64,000 nt of DNA from Microvelia longipes (Eukaryota > Arthropoda > Insecta > Hemiptera > Veliidae). Below the pieces are notes generated by a model, which saw only the letters and a program-made list of their open reading frames with translations, was not told where the DNA came from and did no database searches. The stretch spans positions 24,533,861 through 24,597,860 of the forward strand of contig JACMZG010000008.1 of assembly GCA_018340805.1 (NCBI GenBank), in the 5' to 3' direction. How positions within the stretch are numbered: the stretch's first letter is position 1; each line of letters starts with the position of its first letter. Positions 35,222 through 47,299 of this stretch are shown in pieces. The position numbers and the translations under genes were made by a program.

Positions 35222-35875
35222 CCATCTTTCTTATTACTTTTTATTTTTCCTTATTTATACCGTAGGTATATAGAAAAAAGTATTATGTTTGCAAAAAAAC
35301 CGAAACCGGGATGTAACCGGAATTATCAGTTTCAGGCGTTTTTAAGACCTCCTGAGTGGTTTTTGCAAAATGTCTGTTTATATATGTGTGTTATCATCGT
35401 AGCTCCCAGTGTTTTTATGCTAGAGAGTCGAAACGGAAAAATTATGCGATGATTGAAATTTGGCATGCATGTAGCCATGTATAAGACAAACTATATGGGC
35501 TAAGTTGCATCTCATAACCAGTATTAGTTCAATTTTTATCATATGACTTGAATTCGTTTTTTAAAAAATTGTAAAAATCGGAAAATAATTTAAATAAGTT
35601 GAAATTTAGTTCAAGTTTATACCTTTACGTAGTAAAGTTTCGTTTGGTGGATCATAAAAGTTTAGCAGCATCGAGCGTGGACCATGCCTGGATGGGTTAC
35701 CGCAGGAAATGAAACAAATCTATTTACTATCCGAAGACGTTTTGCAGTATAAATTTAACGATTCGTGTATTCTGAGAACGAGCGAAACGAGTCCGAAGCT
35801 GGGATGAAGTGCCCAGCAAATCTGATGTAATGAGAAAAAGTTTCAAGATACCCCGTTCCCGATTTTTTTAAAATA
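35222..35875 (-). mobile_element. Family A dispersed repeat, inverted copy
   Basis: Starts with TTTTCCTTATTTATACCGTA and GGTATATAG, includes CTCCTGAGTGGTTTT and TGGCATGCATGTAGCCATGT, and ends with GAAACGAGTCCGAAGC and ATACCCCGTTCCCGATTTTT. Shorter than the other copies through internal loss. Confidence 0.7.
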
Positions 35876-35947
35876 ATAGTCGAACGTTTTTGTTAACGAA
35901 GGTCTGTTATTTTCGCAAAGTGAGTTATTAATTATTTATTATCAAGT

Positions 35948-36109
35948 AAGGATTTAAATAAAGGTCTATCCACAAATATATTTTTAAGCATATAATGATA
36001 GTAAAACCGGCTTTCAACCAAATAACCCTTTATTTGGTTGAAAGCCGGTTTTACTATCATAATATGCTTAAAAACTATATTTGTGGATAGACCTTTATTT
36101 GAATCCTTA
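35948..36109. repeat. Near-perfect 80-bp palindrome
   Basis: The arms run from AAGGATTTAAATAAAGGTCT to GTTGAAAGCCGGTTTTAC and back, meeting at CAAATAACCCTTTATTTG near 36027. Arms differ by a few substitutions and small indels. It could be a small MITE, or a fold-back read artefact retained in the assembly. Confidence 0.85.
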
Positions 36110-36473
36110 TAATATGGAATCCACTGGCGCTAACGTCACTCATATTATTATCAAGTGTTAAATAATCATAGATAACGATTCAGACATTGAAGATACGCCA
36201 CCAGAATTGAAACTTTTGGCCATCGAGGTGATCGAAAGAAGTGTACCGGCAAATTTCTATATACTATTCTGTTTCATTCTAAATATTTGTTTACTATTAT
36301 TACGCCCGAAACAAAATAGTATACGGTGCACGATTGGGAATGGCTTTTTTTACCCCGGATTTATTTACAGTCTCGCTTCACTCGACAATTAATAATAGGT
36401 GTCACGGTAAAAAAACACATAATACACTATTTAAGGAAACAAACTTTTTATTTTGATCATAATTTTTATCTTA

Positions 36474-36764
36474 TAGACCAAGAGCCCAGGGGTGTTTTGT
36501 TAATAAAAAGTGTAATGGCTGGAAACGGGTTTAATTTTTCGTAAATACCTTCCTGAACAAGGATCTGCAATTCTGCCGACTCGTATCGGATGGGCGTCCC
36601 AGGCAGAACGCACTTTAGGGGTTGAAGGTTCTGCCTGGGACACCCATCCGATACGAGTCGGCAGAATTGCAGATCCTTGTTCAGGAAGGTATTTACGAAA
36701 AATTGAGACTGGTTCCAGCCATTACACTTTTTATTAACAAAACACCCCTGGGCTCTTGGACTAT
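36474..36764. repeat. Second large palindrome, about 135-bp arms
   Basis: The left arm includes AAGAGCCCAGGGGTGTTTTG and ACCTTCCTGAACAAGGATCT, and the right arm carries their reverse complements. The loop (about 36608-36622) is GCACTTTAGGGGTTG. Arms diverge by scattered substitutions and one indel, so the duplication is not brand new. Confidence 0.85.
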
Positions 36765-36924
36765 TAGAATTCAGGTTTTTTTAGAGCCAGCGAATTTAAA
36801 TAGTACCTTCATAAGCGTAATTTTATACAGGGATATTCGCACATATGAAAATATCGAAAACTATCTTCTAGAATATAATGAAAAAAATATCCCTATATCT
36901 TTAAAATATAAGCATCATCAATAA
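36622..36924 (+). CDS. Unrecognised 100-codon frame emerging from a palindrome arm
   Basis: The frame starts at a TTG inside the right arm of the palindrome and runs beyond it to 36924. It reads PGTPIRYESAELQILVQEGI and then FINKTPLGSWTIRIQVFLEP, less AT-driven than most open frames here. A separate coding-looking scrap just upstream (about 36169-36235) reads DIEDTPPELKLLAIEVIE. That is similar in style to N-terminal segments of some transposon recombinase proteins, but I cannot name a family. It may be a broken transposon gene whose first part was inverted and duplicated. Start codon and function are unknown. Confidence 0.2.
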   Translation: MKVLPGTPIRYESAELQILVQEGIYEKLRLVPAITLFINKTPLGSWTIRIQVFLEPANLNSTFISVILYRDIRTYENIENYLLEYNEKNIPISLKYKHHQ

Positions 36925-37699
36925 GAAAAATACGAGAAAATAAGACTTTCTGCAACCTTTAAGAATTGAAATTAAACAAGAAATAAACTTATGGAGAAAG
37001 GAATGGATATTTTGCACAACTTAAAAAATAATACCTACTTGAGAAGTGCTAAATTCTCTTTAAAATATTCCTACACCAAAAAGAGTGTAGAAATATATGA
37101 AAACCAAAAATACGAAAACCAAAAAGAGTTAAGTAATAAAAATCTAATTTCATCTCAAAAATTCTGTTCAATGAAAGAAAAAACAACCACGTATAAAATT
37201 TTCAAAATAGATATAGACTTTTAATAATACGGTATGGAAAATCTTATGTTGCTTTCAAAGGGAAAATTAATAAAGGAAATATTAAAGAGTGCAAAAATAC
37301 AATGAAAAGAAAATTTATAGTCACTAATAAAAAAATCTAAGGGGAAAGTACAGTAGAACATATTTTGTATTGTTACGCTAGCTATATTTTTTTTTTTAAT
37401 TTTCACTGCTAAAGAGTGACGTTGTATTGAGAGAGGTCGTGACACCACGATCTCTTTTCATGTCTTTAATCTGATATCTCATTCACATATTAGATCATAC
37501 GTGACTCTGGTTTCTTATTATTCGTAACTGTTTCTTATATTATAATAAGAATGTTTAAGTAGATAACAAAACGGGTATGAATAATTGGTTTAGTCAGTTA
37601 GATATGATGGTAACTTATTTAATCATATTTATTTTCGACAGCGCATGGAAGTTTGAAATATTTGATATTCATATGAGATGAAAAATAAATCGGGTGACA

Positions 37700-37852
37700 A
37701 GTACATTGGAACTTTCCCTTGCCATATCCTAGCCCCTCAGGAAGTCTTTAAAACACCTAAAACGTATAATTAAAGTGAATTCTCGGATTTGGATATTTAG
37801 TTCGAACACAATACTTTTCCTATATACATGTGGTATAAATGGGGAAAAGTGA
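37700..37852 (+). mobile_element. Family A fragment (one end)
   Basis: Contains CCTCAGGAAGTCTTTAAAAC, ACACAATACTTTTCCTATAT and GGTATAAATGGGGAAAAGT, the palindromic terminus of family A. The rest of the element is missing. It lies immediately upstream of a 260-bp MITE. Confidence 0.6.
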
Positions 37853-37869
37853 AAATATGCCACCATGAT

Positions 37870-38133
37870 GTTTAATAATAAAAAAATACACTAGAATTAA
37901 AAACAATTATATAGTCAACCACAATAGTATAAGAAAAATTATAACTGACCGGTTTCGTCTTTACGTCATCAGAGCTGTTTACAGATTGTAAACAGCTGAG
38001 GGATTTCAATTTGAGTTTGTAAACAGCTCTAATAGTAACGTAAAGTCGAAACCGGTCAGTTATACTTTTTTTTATACTATTGTGGTTGACAATATATTAA
38101 TTGTTTTTAATTCTAGTGTTTTTTTTATTAAAC
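37870..38133. mobile_element. MITE with about 120-bp inverted repeats
   Basis: The inverted arms share TGTTTAATAA, CACTAGAATTAAAAACAAT, GTCAACCACAATAGTATA, ACTGACCGGTTTCG, TTTACGT and AGCTGTTTAC. The loop is about 30 bp (GAGGGATTTCAATTTGAG). No ORF. No clear target duplication could be read. It resembles widespread insect non-autonomous DNA elements with a GACCGGTTTCG motif. Confidence 0.75.
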
Positions 38134-38405
38134 ACTATGATGAGTCTAAACAACAAAATCTCAGTCAAAAAACTAATAACTTTGAAATATGCCAAATAAT
38201 AAGTCCGTTAATTTAACACGAAATTGTATTAAGTACTTGGAGTCTGCCTGATCCAACTTCACCCGATATTTTTTGGAAACCACCTCACTCTTGAAGCGTT
38301 AACACAATTGTCATAAACGCTAAAAATACTATGTAAAATACTCTAAAAAAATCAGGTACGGGCGACTGATTTATTCCTATGGTATACATGAGGAAAAGCA
38401 AAGAC

Positions 38406-39060
38406 AATAATTATTATATCAAAACTAGTACATTTAGAGTTAAATCAATGTTTAATAAAAGAAAAATATTAAAAGTTTCGCCACAATAAACAATTATGGC
38501 ATAGAAAAGAGAACCGATACAATAAAAGTTTGAAAGCAGGTCATCACTTAATTTATTGTTTATATAGCTTTTTTTTTACAAAATATGGATAGTAAACAAA
38601 ACAATTGAAATTTGAAAAATCGAAATAAATAATTGCGTAGTCAGCAGTCATCAGATTTTTCTCTTAATAAAGTAAGAAACTAAAACTTGCCTAGACCTAC
38701 ATTATTTTAATTAACTTCCTTAAATACATTTGTACTCATCAATATTTCTGTTGCTATAAGTTAGTTTTTATTCTTTGTTGTCGCAAATATAGCTAATTCT
38801 TTCATTTCCCCATATGATGTAGAATGTAAAATCGCAAGTGTTAAACAAAAAAATTATATGATATTGTATATTATGTTGTATATAATTAATAAATGTCAAC
38901 GACATAAGCGGTTGTACGGGGGTATAAACTGTACTTGTACTTATACTTTCCTCTGGAAATTTGAGATAAATCAGTTAGACTGACCCACATTACAATTACA
39001 TTAAAATAAATATAAAGAAAACTTTTGAAGAAAAATAGAACTGAAAAGGTCATAAAAATA
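38406..39060. other. Unassigned AT-rich DNA
   Basis: No gene or repeat of note. Confidence 0.4.
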
Positions 39061-39065
39061 ATATT

Positions 39066-40785
<1,720 letters not shown>

Positions 40786-40792
40786 AACTAAT

Positions 40793-40875
40793 AGCGTAAA
40801 CCAGAATGCGAACCCATGATCTCGGTGGTGCCAAAGGTCGTGTAAAACTGATATTTAAGAATCATCATTCACCTC
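40793..40875 (-). repeat. SINE-like fragment with pol III B-box
   Basis: The minus strand reads GACCTTTGGCACCACCGAG, then ATCATGGGTTCGCATTCTGG and TTTACGCTATTAG. This parallels GACCTTTGACACCACGGAG, GTCTGGGGTTCGCATCCCAG and GTTACGCTCTCAG at 61724-61772. GGTTCGCATTC fits the B-box. The 5' A-box part is not clear here. Confidence 0.5.
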
Positions 40876-41616
40876 AACTACTGAGGGGGCATTTGCGAAT
40901 TTTATAAAGCCTGAAATTATTTCTCTTTAGCGGAATATTTAAAAGAAGTTATGAATATGAAGTAGTCGACGAGTTTGTAAAAGCGAAATGTAACCAACTG
41001 GGTTCCATTTTTCGTAACATTAACTCGTGTAAAATTATTTGTATCAAACATTAAAAAAGAAGCAATCTACTTCAAATGAATTTATTAAAATAAAGCAAAT
41101 CAGTAAAGCGAAAAAAACTTGAAAATAATTAAAAGTTGCCCTAGGGCACATTTTCTTGGCCCTTCTTGCAGGTAATTTAACTACTTTTTTCTAATCCTAC
41201 AGAGAAGGTATTTTTATAATGTTTTTTCTCTTTAAAACGTTCTTTATATAATTTTCAGACTAAAAATTGTATTGTAATAGGCTTCTGGTGATAGCCCCTC
41301 ATTGTTCTTTTCATGTTTTACTAATTAGTTTAGTAGCAAGTAATAAAGAACAATGCCTAGGGCAAATATTGTAGTCTTAAACCTATAAAAGATATTTAAT
41401 TTTTAATAAGATTGAGGTTTACTATTGTTCCCTATATTTTATAAAAATTGCTTCGACATAAAAAATAAAAATAGTTTCTGTTAAACAGTTTTGTTTTGTT
41501 AAACAGTAAATTGATTTAAAATAAAATAAATTTAAATACATCAAACCGAAAGACAGGTAAAACGATTAATTAAATTGAAATAAATGCTTAAAACAATGCA
41601 AACTTCTACTGAGAGG

Positions 41617-41940
41617 ACGTAAGATTATACAAGTGGTATAATAAGAAGAACTACAAACTAATCAGCTCATCTGTTCATGTTGGCACAAACGTAAGATTAT
41701 ACAAGTGGTATAATAAGGAGAACTACAAACTAATCAGCTCATCTGTTCATGCTGGCACAAACGTAAGATTATACAAGTAGTATAATAAGGAGACTACTAA
41801 ACTAATCACTTCAAACACAAGTACAAACTTAACAAACTAATCAGTCATCTGTTCATGTTTGGCACAAACGTAAGATTATACAAGTGGTATAAAGGAGAAC
41901 TACAAACTAATCAGCTCATCTGTTCATGTTGGCAAAAACG
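41617..41940 (+). repeat. 72-bp minisatellite, about 4.5 copies
   Basis: Units begin ACGTAAGATTATACAAGTGG at 41617, 41689, 41761 and 41868 and end with TCTGTTCATGTTGGCACAA. The third unit carries a 35-bp internal insertion made of partly repeated unit sequence. Confidence 0.95.
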
Positions 41941-43124
41941 ATAAAACAGCAACGTTACGCTTATTGAATATAAGAAGAGCCAGTGTAAAGCTGTCATTTT
42001 ATCCGTTACGAAATGGTGCTCCATCGCTATACCCACACTAAGAGAAAATACCTCCATTAAAATGCAACTTTGATTTCAATGCATAGGTATTTATTTTCTG
42101 CTTTGATATTAAATAATCAGGCTCTTTGTCTATCTTGTGTTTATTTAATAATTATGTTTTATCTAGTGTGGCTGTGACGCCCATACATGTTCAAAATCAT
42201 CACGCAAAAATTCTCTTTATTTACTAAACTATGACCACGATTGTTCATTCATCTTTTGACAATTTGTTTAAAATTTTAAGACTTTTCAACAAATAGGACA
42301 GAATAATTCGAGGGTACAGCTCTGCCTTAAAATTAGTCTTATTTTTAATGTTCGATAACATCGATTTTATGTGAAAGATGATAAACATTTTTAAAAAGTT
42401 GATTTATTAAATAAATTATATCAACAGAGTGAACCAGATTATTACAACTATCAAAAGAGGGAACCAAAAATCTAACGAATAATAATATCACCCAGAAAAA
42501 TAACGACAATCAATAGATTCAATCAAAAATACAACGATAATTAGTAGTGTTTGCCAAAAAAATATATCTTCCATACATAAAGAGAACCAAAAATGTAAGG
42601 ACTTTTTAATTTTAAATAATATTATTAATACCTGTGTGTATTAATTATACTAGATGATAATCAGTTCAGAGCACAGAAGAGACTAGATTTCATTTTATTA
42701 AATTAAACTACATTTTACTACTTGAACGTAGCAAATTCATGTTGGATGAAGCTAATTTATGCAAGGATAGTTCTATAAATTGCGTCTAATTAAATAATTA
42801 CATTTCAGTTATAATATCTGTTCTATCTGGTACATGCAATTTTAACAATTTTATAATTTTTACAATTTTAACAAATTTTCTTAACATGGTAATTTTTATA
42901 ATTTTAGTTCGTGTTATTAATAATTGAGTTATAATATATTTATTTATACAATTTTTAGTTTATACATAAGATTATGTGATGGCTCGTTATATATCTGGCT
43001 AGATTATGCAATATATACATTTATTACTTTATTTGTATTATTATTTGAATGAAAGTAATAATACAAGTAATACAACCAAGCATGCAAGGCTCGATAATAA
43101 TAGAAGGAACCAAAAATCTAACGA

Positions 43125-43340
43125 GTAATAATGATTGAATTAACCAGAATATTACGAATATGAAAAATTAAATTATTACGACTAATGAATTGATTTAATA
43201 TTACGATATGAATTTATTATTACGACTATAAATTGATTTAACCAGAAATATTACGACTATGAATTGATTTAATCAGAAATATTACGACTATAAATTGATT
43301 TAACCAGAAATATTACGACTATGAATTGAATAACAGAATA
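43125..43340 (+). repeat. 31-bp minisatellite, about 7 copies
   Basis: Unit ATTGATTTAACCAGAAATAT followed by TACGACTATGA. Diverged relatives of the unit (CCAGATTATTACAACTAT) occur at 42425-42450, so the array was once larger or has been split. Confidence 0.9.
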
Positions 43341-44162
43341 CAACTATCATCTACAGAGTCAGCCAAGGAATATTATGTCTATTACTTCAGTGAACTACAT
43401 GCAAAATAAGCAAAAAGTAACAAACTTAAGAAGTAAATACTTTGAAATCTTAAAGTAAAAGAAAAAATAAAGATGTATCCTAGGTAACAGATGCGTGAAG
43501 GTTAAGGGGACCAAGGGTAAGTTTGGCAAAGTTTGTTTTATTCACGAAGTTGTACACCTGCATATAGACATATACCCCCCACGGTCCTACTAGACGGTAA
43601 TATAGACCCCCCCCAAGGTCATACACCAATATAATCAGTTTACCTGAAAGTAAAGGCAATGCACATGCAAGACAAACAAGCCAAGGGCTACTCCCAAAGG
43701 ACTTATGTCTTTCTAAAGCCCTCTTTCTGTTATTCTTCACACCTTTTTACAAAATAAAGTATAAGAAAAAATAACATTTTCTGTCATAGAAAATTCACTA
43801 CATTTCAGAAGTAATATCAAAACATGTCATCAGTCTTTCATTCAATTGACACCATCCATCATATGTGTCCCTAAGATACAAATATAAACATAAACATTTA
43901 CTCGTCTCTGTTTTGTTAAGAATATTATTTTTATCTTGTTAAACATAAATTCAAGATTGTTTAAACATTAAAAATATTTGTAAAGAAGGAACGACATGGC
44001 AAAATCGGTCTGATGAAAAATAAGAAAATCAGCATATAGACTGCTGAGGGAATAGTCCCTATTATAAATTTAGTTAATCGGTAACGCATGAAAATATGTT
44101 AAAGATTACTTCCATGATATATTTAATATTATTATCTTCTTAATCTAGTACATATTCACTAG

Positions 44163-44225
44163 TACAGTTGTTCTCAAAGTGTGGTACGCGTACCACTATT
44201 GATACGCTAAAAGGCTTACCTAAGG
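44163..44225 (+). mobile_element. hAT-like transposon end
   Basis: CAGTTGTTCTCAAAGTGTGG then TACGCGTACCA resembles the CAGTGTTTCTCAAAGTGTGG-type start of many animal hAT elements, followed by a short palindrome GGTACGCGTACC. The opposite end and 8-bp target duplication were not found, so this may be a solo end or truncated copy. Confidence 0.45.
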
Positions 44226-44454
44226 CTTTTAGGTAGTATGAGGAAAAATACGATTTGAATTAAAAGTAGTTATGTAAATTTAATTTTAAAAGAGGAATAT
44301 GTTTGGGTATAATATTTTTATGTTAATAATTACTACCAAATATCAACGTACTATCAAATATTACTATTTCTTTTTATATTCTAGTTACTTTTAGGATGGG
44401 CGTCATGACGGGTATTGGACATAACCAATAATCCGTTTATTTCCGCGAAACTTT

Positions 44455-44520
44455 GTATATATATTATATATATATATTATATATAAATATATATATATAA
44501 TAATATATATATATATATAA
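44455..44520. repeat. (TA)n tract
   Basis: TA and TAA dinucleotide-rich tract. Confidence 0.9.
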
Positions 44521-46369
44521 GCTCATCAATAAACAAGAGCATAGTGATGAAGGTGGGTACAATGACACTTCTGAGGCGAAAAGGAGCATAATAATAATAA
44601 ACTGATCCATATAGATGAGGCAAAGCATATCGTTGAAATGAACCTACATTTTAGTACGTATCAGTTTCTTCAAGGTTTATGGTAAATATAATTAAATCAA
44701 GCACGAAGATTAGGCTAAACAATCATAACAAAATCTAATTAGATCGATTTCTATTCGAAAATATTTTACACACTAAAACAAGCTTAAATTAAGAAGAGAC
44801 TATGTGCCAATTCAAACGTTTAAAGAAGACAAAATAAGCACCAGTATTACTCAGTTTAAGTAAAACTTACCAAAAGCTATGTAAATAAAGAGTGAACTCA
44901 CCTGAAACACAAACAAAAGTAATTATAAAACCGATGATAAAAATAAGAAAAATTTGTTATAAAAATTAAATTATTTAGAATGGCTGTTAAGTATACCTCA
45001 TTTTTCAGCAGTGACAGACAATATGGGCAATTTTTTGTTTCAATATGAAGTAAGCAAATAAGTAGACAACCGGAAAAAGTGCCTGCTGTAGCAGACATTA
45101 GACGAACTGTAAAATAAGCTTATTCTAGTTGCTGTCGTAGAAGCTGTTATGAACAATCCTCGGTAACACAGAAAACATTACACACAGTCTTTAATTAGAT
45201 TATTTTAATAGTTTTACTTTAAGTTACATCTCTGGCAAAATCAAACAAAAACAGTTAAACCTAGATTAAATTTAACGAGATTTTCTAAAATTTGCAATAG
45301 TGAAGTTTATTCCGCTATCCAAAGATTTTACAGAAACAAATACTACCACACGACCCGATTCAAAACATCTAGCCACTATTATAGATTAGTCTATCATAAA
45401 AATCACAAAAGCATATGTCTCTTATATCGAAAGATTCCACAAAACAGGCCTCAGAAAACTACTCAAACAAATTTTAAAGTCAGGATTGATAGCTAAATTT
45501 AGTCGAGGATAAGCTTGGTTTAATTTACTAAATAAACAATTAAGTTGAGTTTAAATATTTTACTTCAAGTTTAAATAAAACCTCAAAACTTTAGACCATC
45601 ATTTTCAAAAAGGAAAACTTTATACTTTATCTTATCAAAACCGTAAGCTTAATGAAAAATTTAAATAATTTTCTTTCAAAAGCTAAAAAGATTGAAACCA
45701 ATTTTCGGTAGCAAACTTTAAAAAAAAGTTTTTTTAAGTAAAATATTTAAGTTTTTTTAAAGAATAAATTTCTCTTTCAAACTTAACAAGCAGTGAAAAT
45801 AAGAGCAAACGAATTTTTTATTCATAGATAGACTTTTAAACTAACTTTATCTCTCCGTTAACCACAGTACTTTTAACTTTACATTCTATTAACTCATTAA
45901 CTTAAAAAAATAAAATTTAAATTAAAGTAAGCTATATATTAAAGTCAAACTTTTTGATATGAAACTAAATGAGTAAAAGAAATAAAGCAAGAACTAAATC
46001 ACGTGAGTAAGAAAAATCAGTCGTACCACTACAACAAGAGCTCTCAACAAATTTTCCTAAATAGATTTCACAGCAAAATTATTATAAATAAGTAAGTGTG
46101 TTTATTTTTTCTTATTTATTGAAATAAATTAATAGTTTTGCGTTTTACAATTAAAAAATTAAGTTAAATCTCATTTTAACATAATATTAAGTTAATTATG
46201 AATGACACCATAAGCAGAGATCTAGTGTTTTGGTATTTTTTACAATTGTACAGTACTTGGTTAGAATTAAATTTGGGGGGCAATCTCAGCTGTTATATGT
46301 TTTGTTTAATATAGAGATATTATTATTTGAGGGGCTCTATTATTTAAATTGCAAAACATGAAAAAGAAA
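44521..46369. other. Unassigned AT-rich DNA
   Basis: A 66-codon minus-strand frame at 44898-45098 lacks a motif. I see no gene. Confidence 0.4.
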
Positions 46370-46371
46370 CA

Positions 46372-46625
46372 ACTTCGACCATAGATATCGGCAGGACTTT
46401 TCCAGGGGGGGGGGGGGTCAAAGCTGCCAAGTTTAAGTAAAATCAATTATGTGCTGCGGGTTTAGGCCGTATTCAAAGACATCTTCTAACATTTTCTTAA
46501 CATTTTCCTTGTTCCTTAAGGAGAATGTTGGGAAGATGTCTTTGAATACGGGCCTTAGTTTTCAGTACCCTTTGACAAAATTCAGAGATAGGAGTCCAGC
46601 AAACCTAAGGAGTGGGGATTTGCTA
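46372..46625 (+). repeat. Unnamed repeat split by a MITE
   Basis: The pieces GCAGGACTTTTCCAGGGGG, GTCAAAGCTGCCAA, TGTGCTGCGGGTTTA and then GTTTTCAGTACCCTTTGACA, GATAGGAGTCCA match the reverse complement of about 58340-58490. The MITE at 46465-46554 interrupts it and is absent from the other copy. A G run at 46407-46418 may be an assembly-sensitive homopolymer. Confidence 0.75.
46465..46554. mobile_element. 90-bp PIF/Harbinger-like MITE with TTA target duplication
   Basis: The inverted ends are GGCCGTATTCAAAGACATCTT and AAGATGTCTTTGAATACGGG followed by CC. TTA stands at 46462-46464 and again at 46555-46557. The related repeat at 58404-58411 reads AACTAAACCC (reverse GGGTTTAGTT) with no insert and a single TTA. 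A 3-bp TTA/TAA duplication is the PIF/Harbinger pattern. The interior is also largely self-complementary. Confidence 0.85.
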
Positions 46626-46689
46626 AACTAAAGGTTAATCTATTGACATTAATTATGTTAATAATTAATTAGTATTTTAATCATTTAGA

Positions 46690-47052
46690 CCCTTAGTGAG
46701 CGAAGAGAAGTTCGTTCAACCCTAGAGCAAAGTTCTTTTAAAAGTATAAATAAGGGTTTTATCAACCAGCGAGCGAAGCAGCCTCTATCCCTATACATAA
46801 TATTTAATTTCAACCATCTATTAAGTGAAGCATGCTTCTTTTAACGTATCTTACATCATACTTTAGCAATCTTGTGGGTCTCTTTTCCGACATTCACGCA
46901 TATATTTATAGCAATCTAGCGAGCCCTTTTAATTTACCTAATATTAATTATATATTATAAACAATTTTGCGAGCAAAGCGAGCCTCTTTTTTAATATTTA
47001 CGCCTATTTACAGCAATTTAGCGAGCGAAGCGAGTCTTTATAACATTTTTTG
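46690..47052 (+). repeat. Degenerate repeat with GCGAGCGAAGCGAG motif
   Basis: About five diverged units of roughly 65-75 bp, each with a variant of AGCAATTTAGCGAGCGAAGC, then GAGCCTCTTTT and ATATTTACGCCTATTTA. The motif resembles the GAGCGAAGCGAGTCC-like stretch at one end of family A elements, but the surrounding sequence differs. Confidence 0.6.
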
Positions 47053-47267
47053 AAGCTTGTTTATTATTGAATTACTCTTTCCTTTTATCCTGTGTATTTT
47101 ATTTATTACTTTCGACGTGAGTTCTTCTGATGCAAGACATTACTAGTTTAATTTATATTTTTACTTTTTTTTAAAATTAAGTTATTTTTTTATGAAAAAT
47201 AACAGGATAAATAACTATAAAATGTTTACTAATTTGCAGTGCGGGTCAATCTGACTTTTTAGAGTTT

Positions 47268-47286
47268 TAGGGGGGGGGGGGGGGGG
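47268..47286 (+). repeat. G homopolymer
   Basis: A run of about 17-18 G followed by TGAAAGTGACCGTTTGACCC. The motif order (run of G, then GTGA/GTCAAA) is similar to 46405-46425. Run length is unreliable in assemblies. Confidence 0.7.
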
Positions 47287-47299
47287 TGAAAGTGACCGT

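Noticed and set aside
43480..43740. 86-codon minus-strand frame in a CCCCCC-containing segment
   Set aside because: No motif; depends on homopolymer runs whose length is uncertain.
44163..44225. Complete hAT element
   Set aside because: Only one end is seen. No inverted partner, 8-bp duplication or transposase within several kilobases, so only a possible end is reported.
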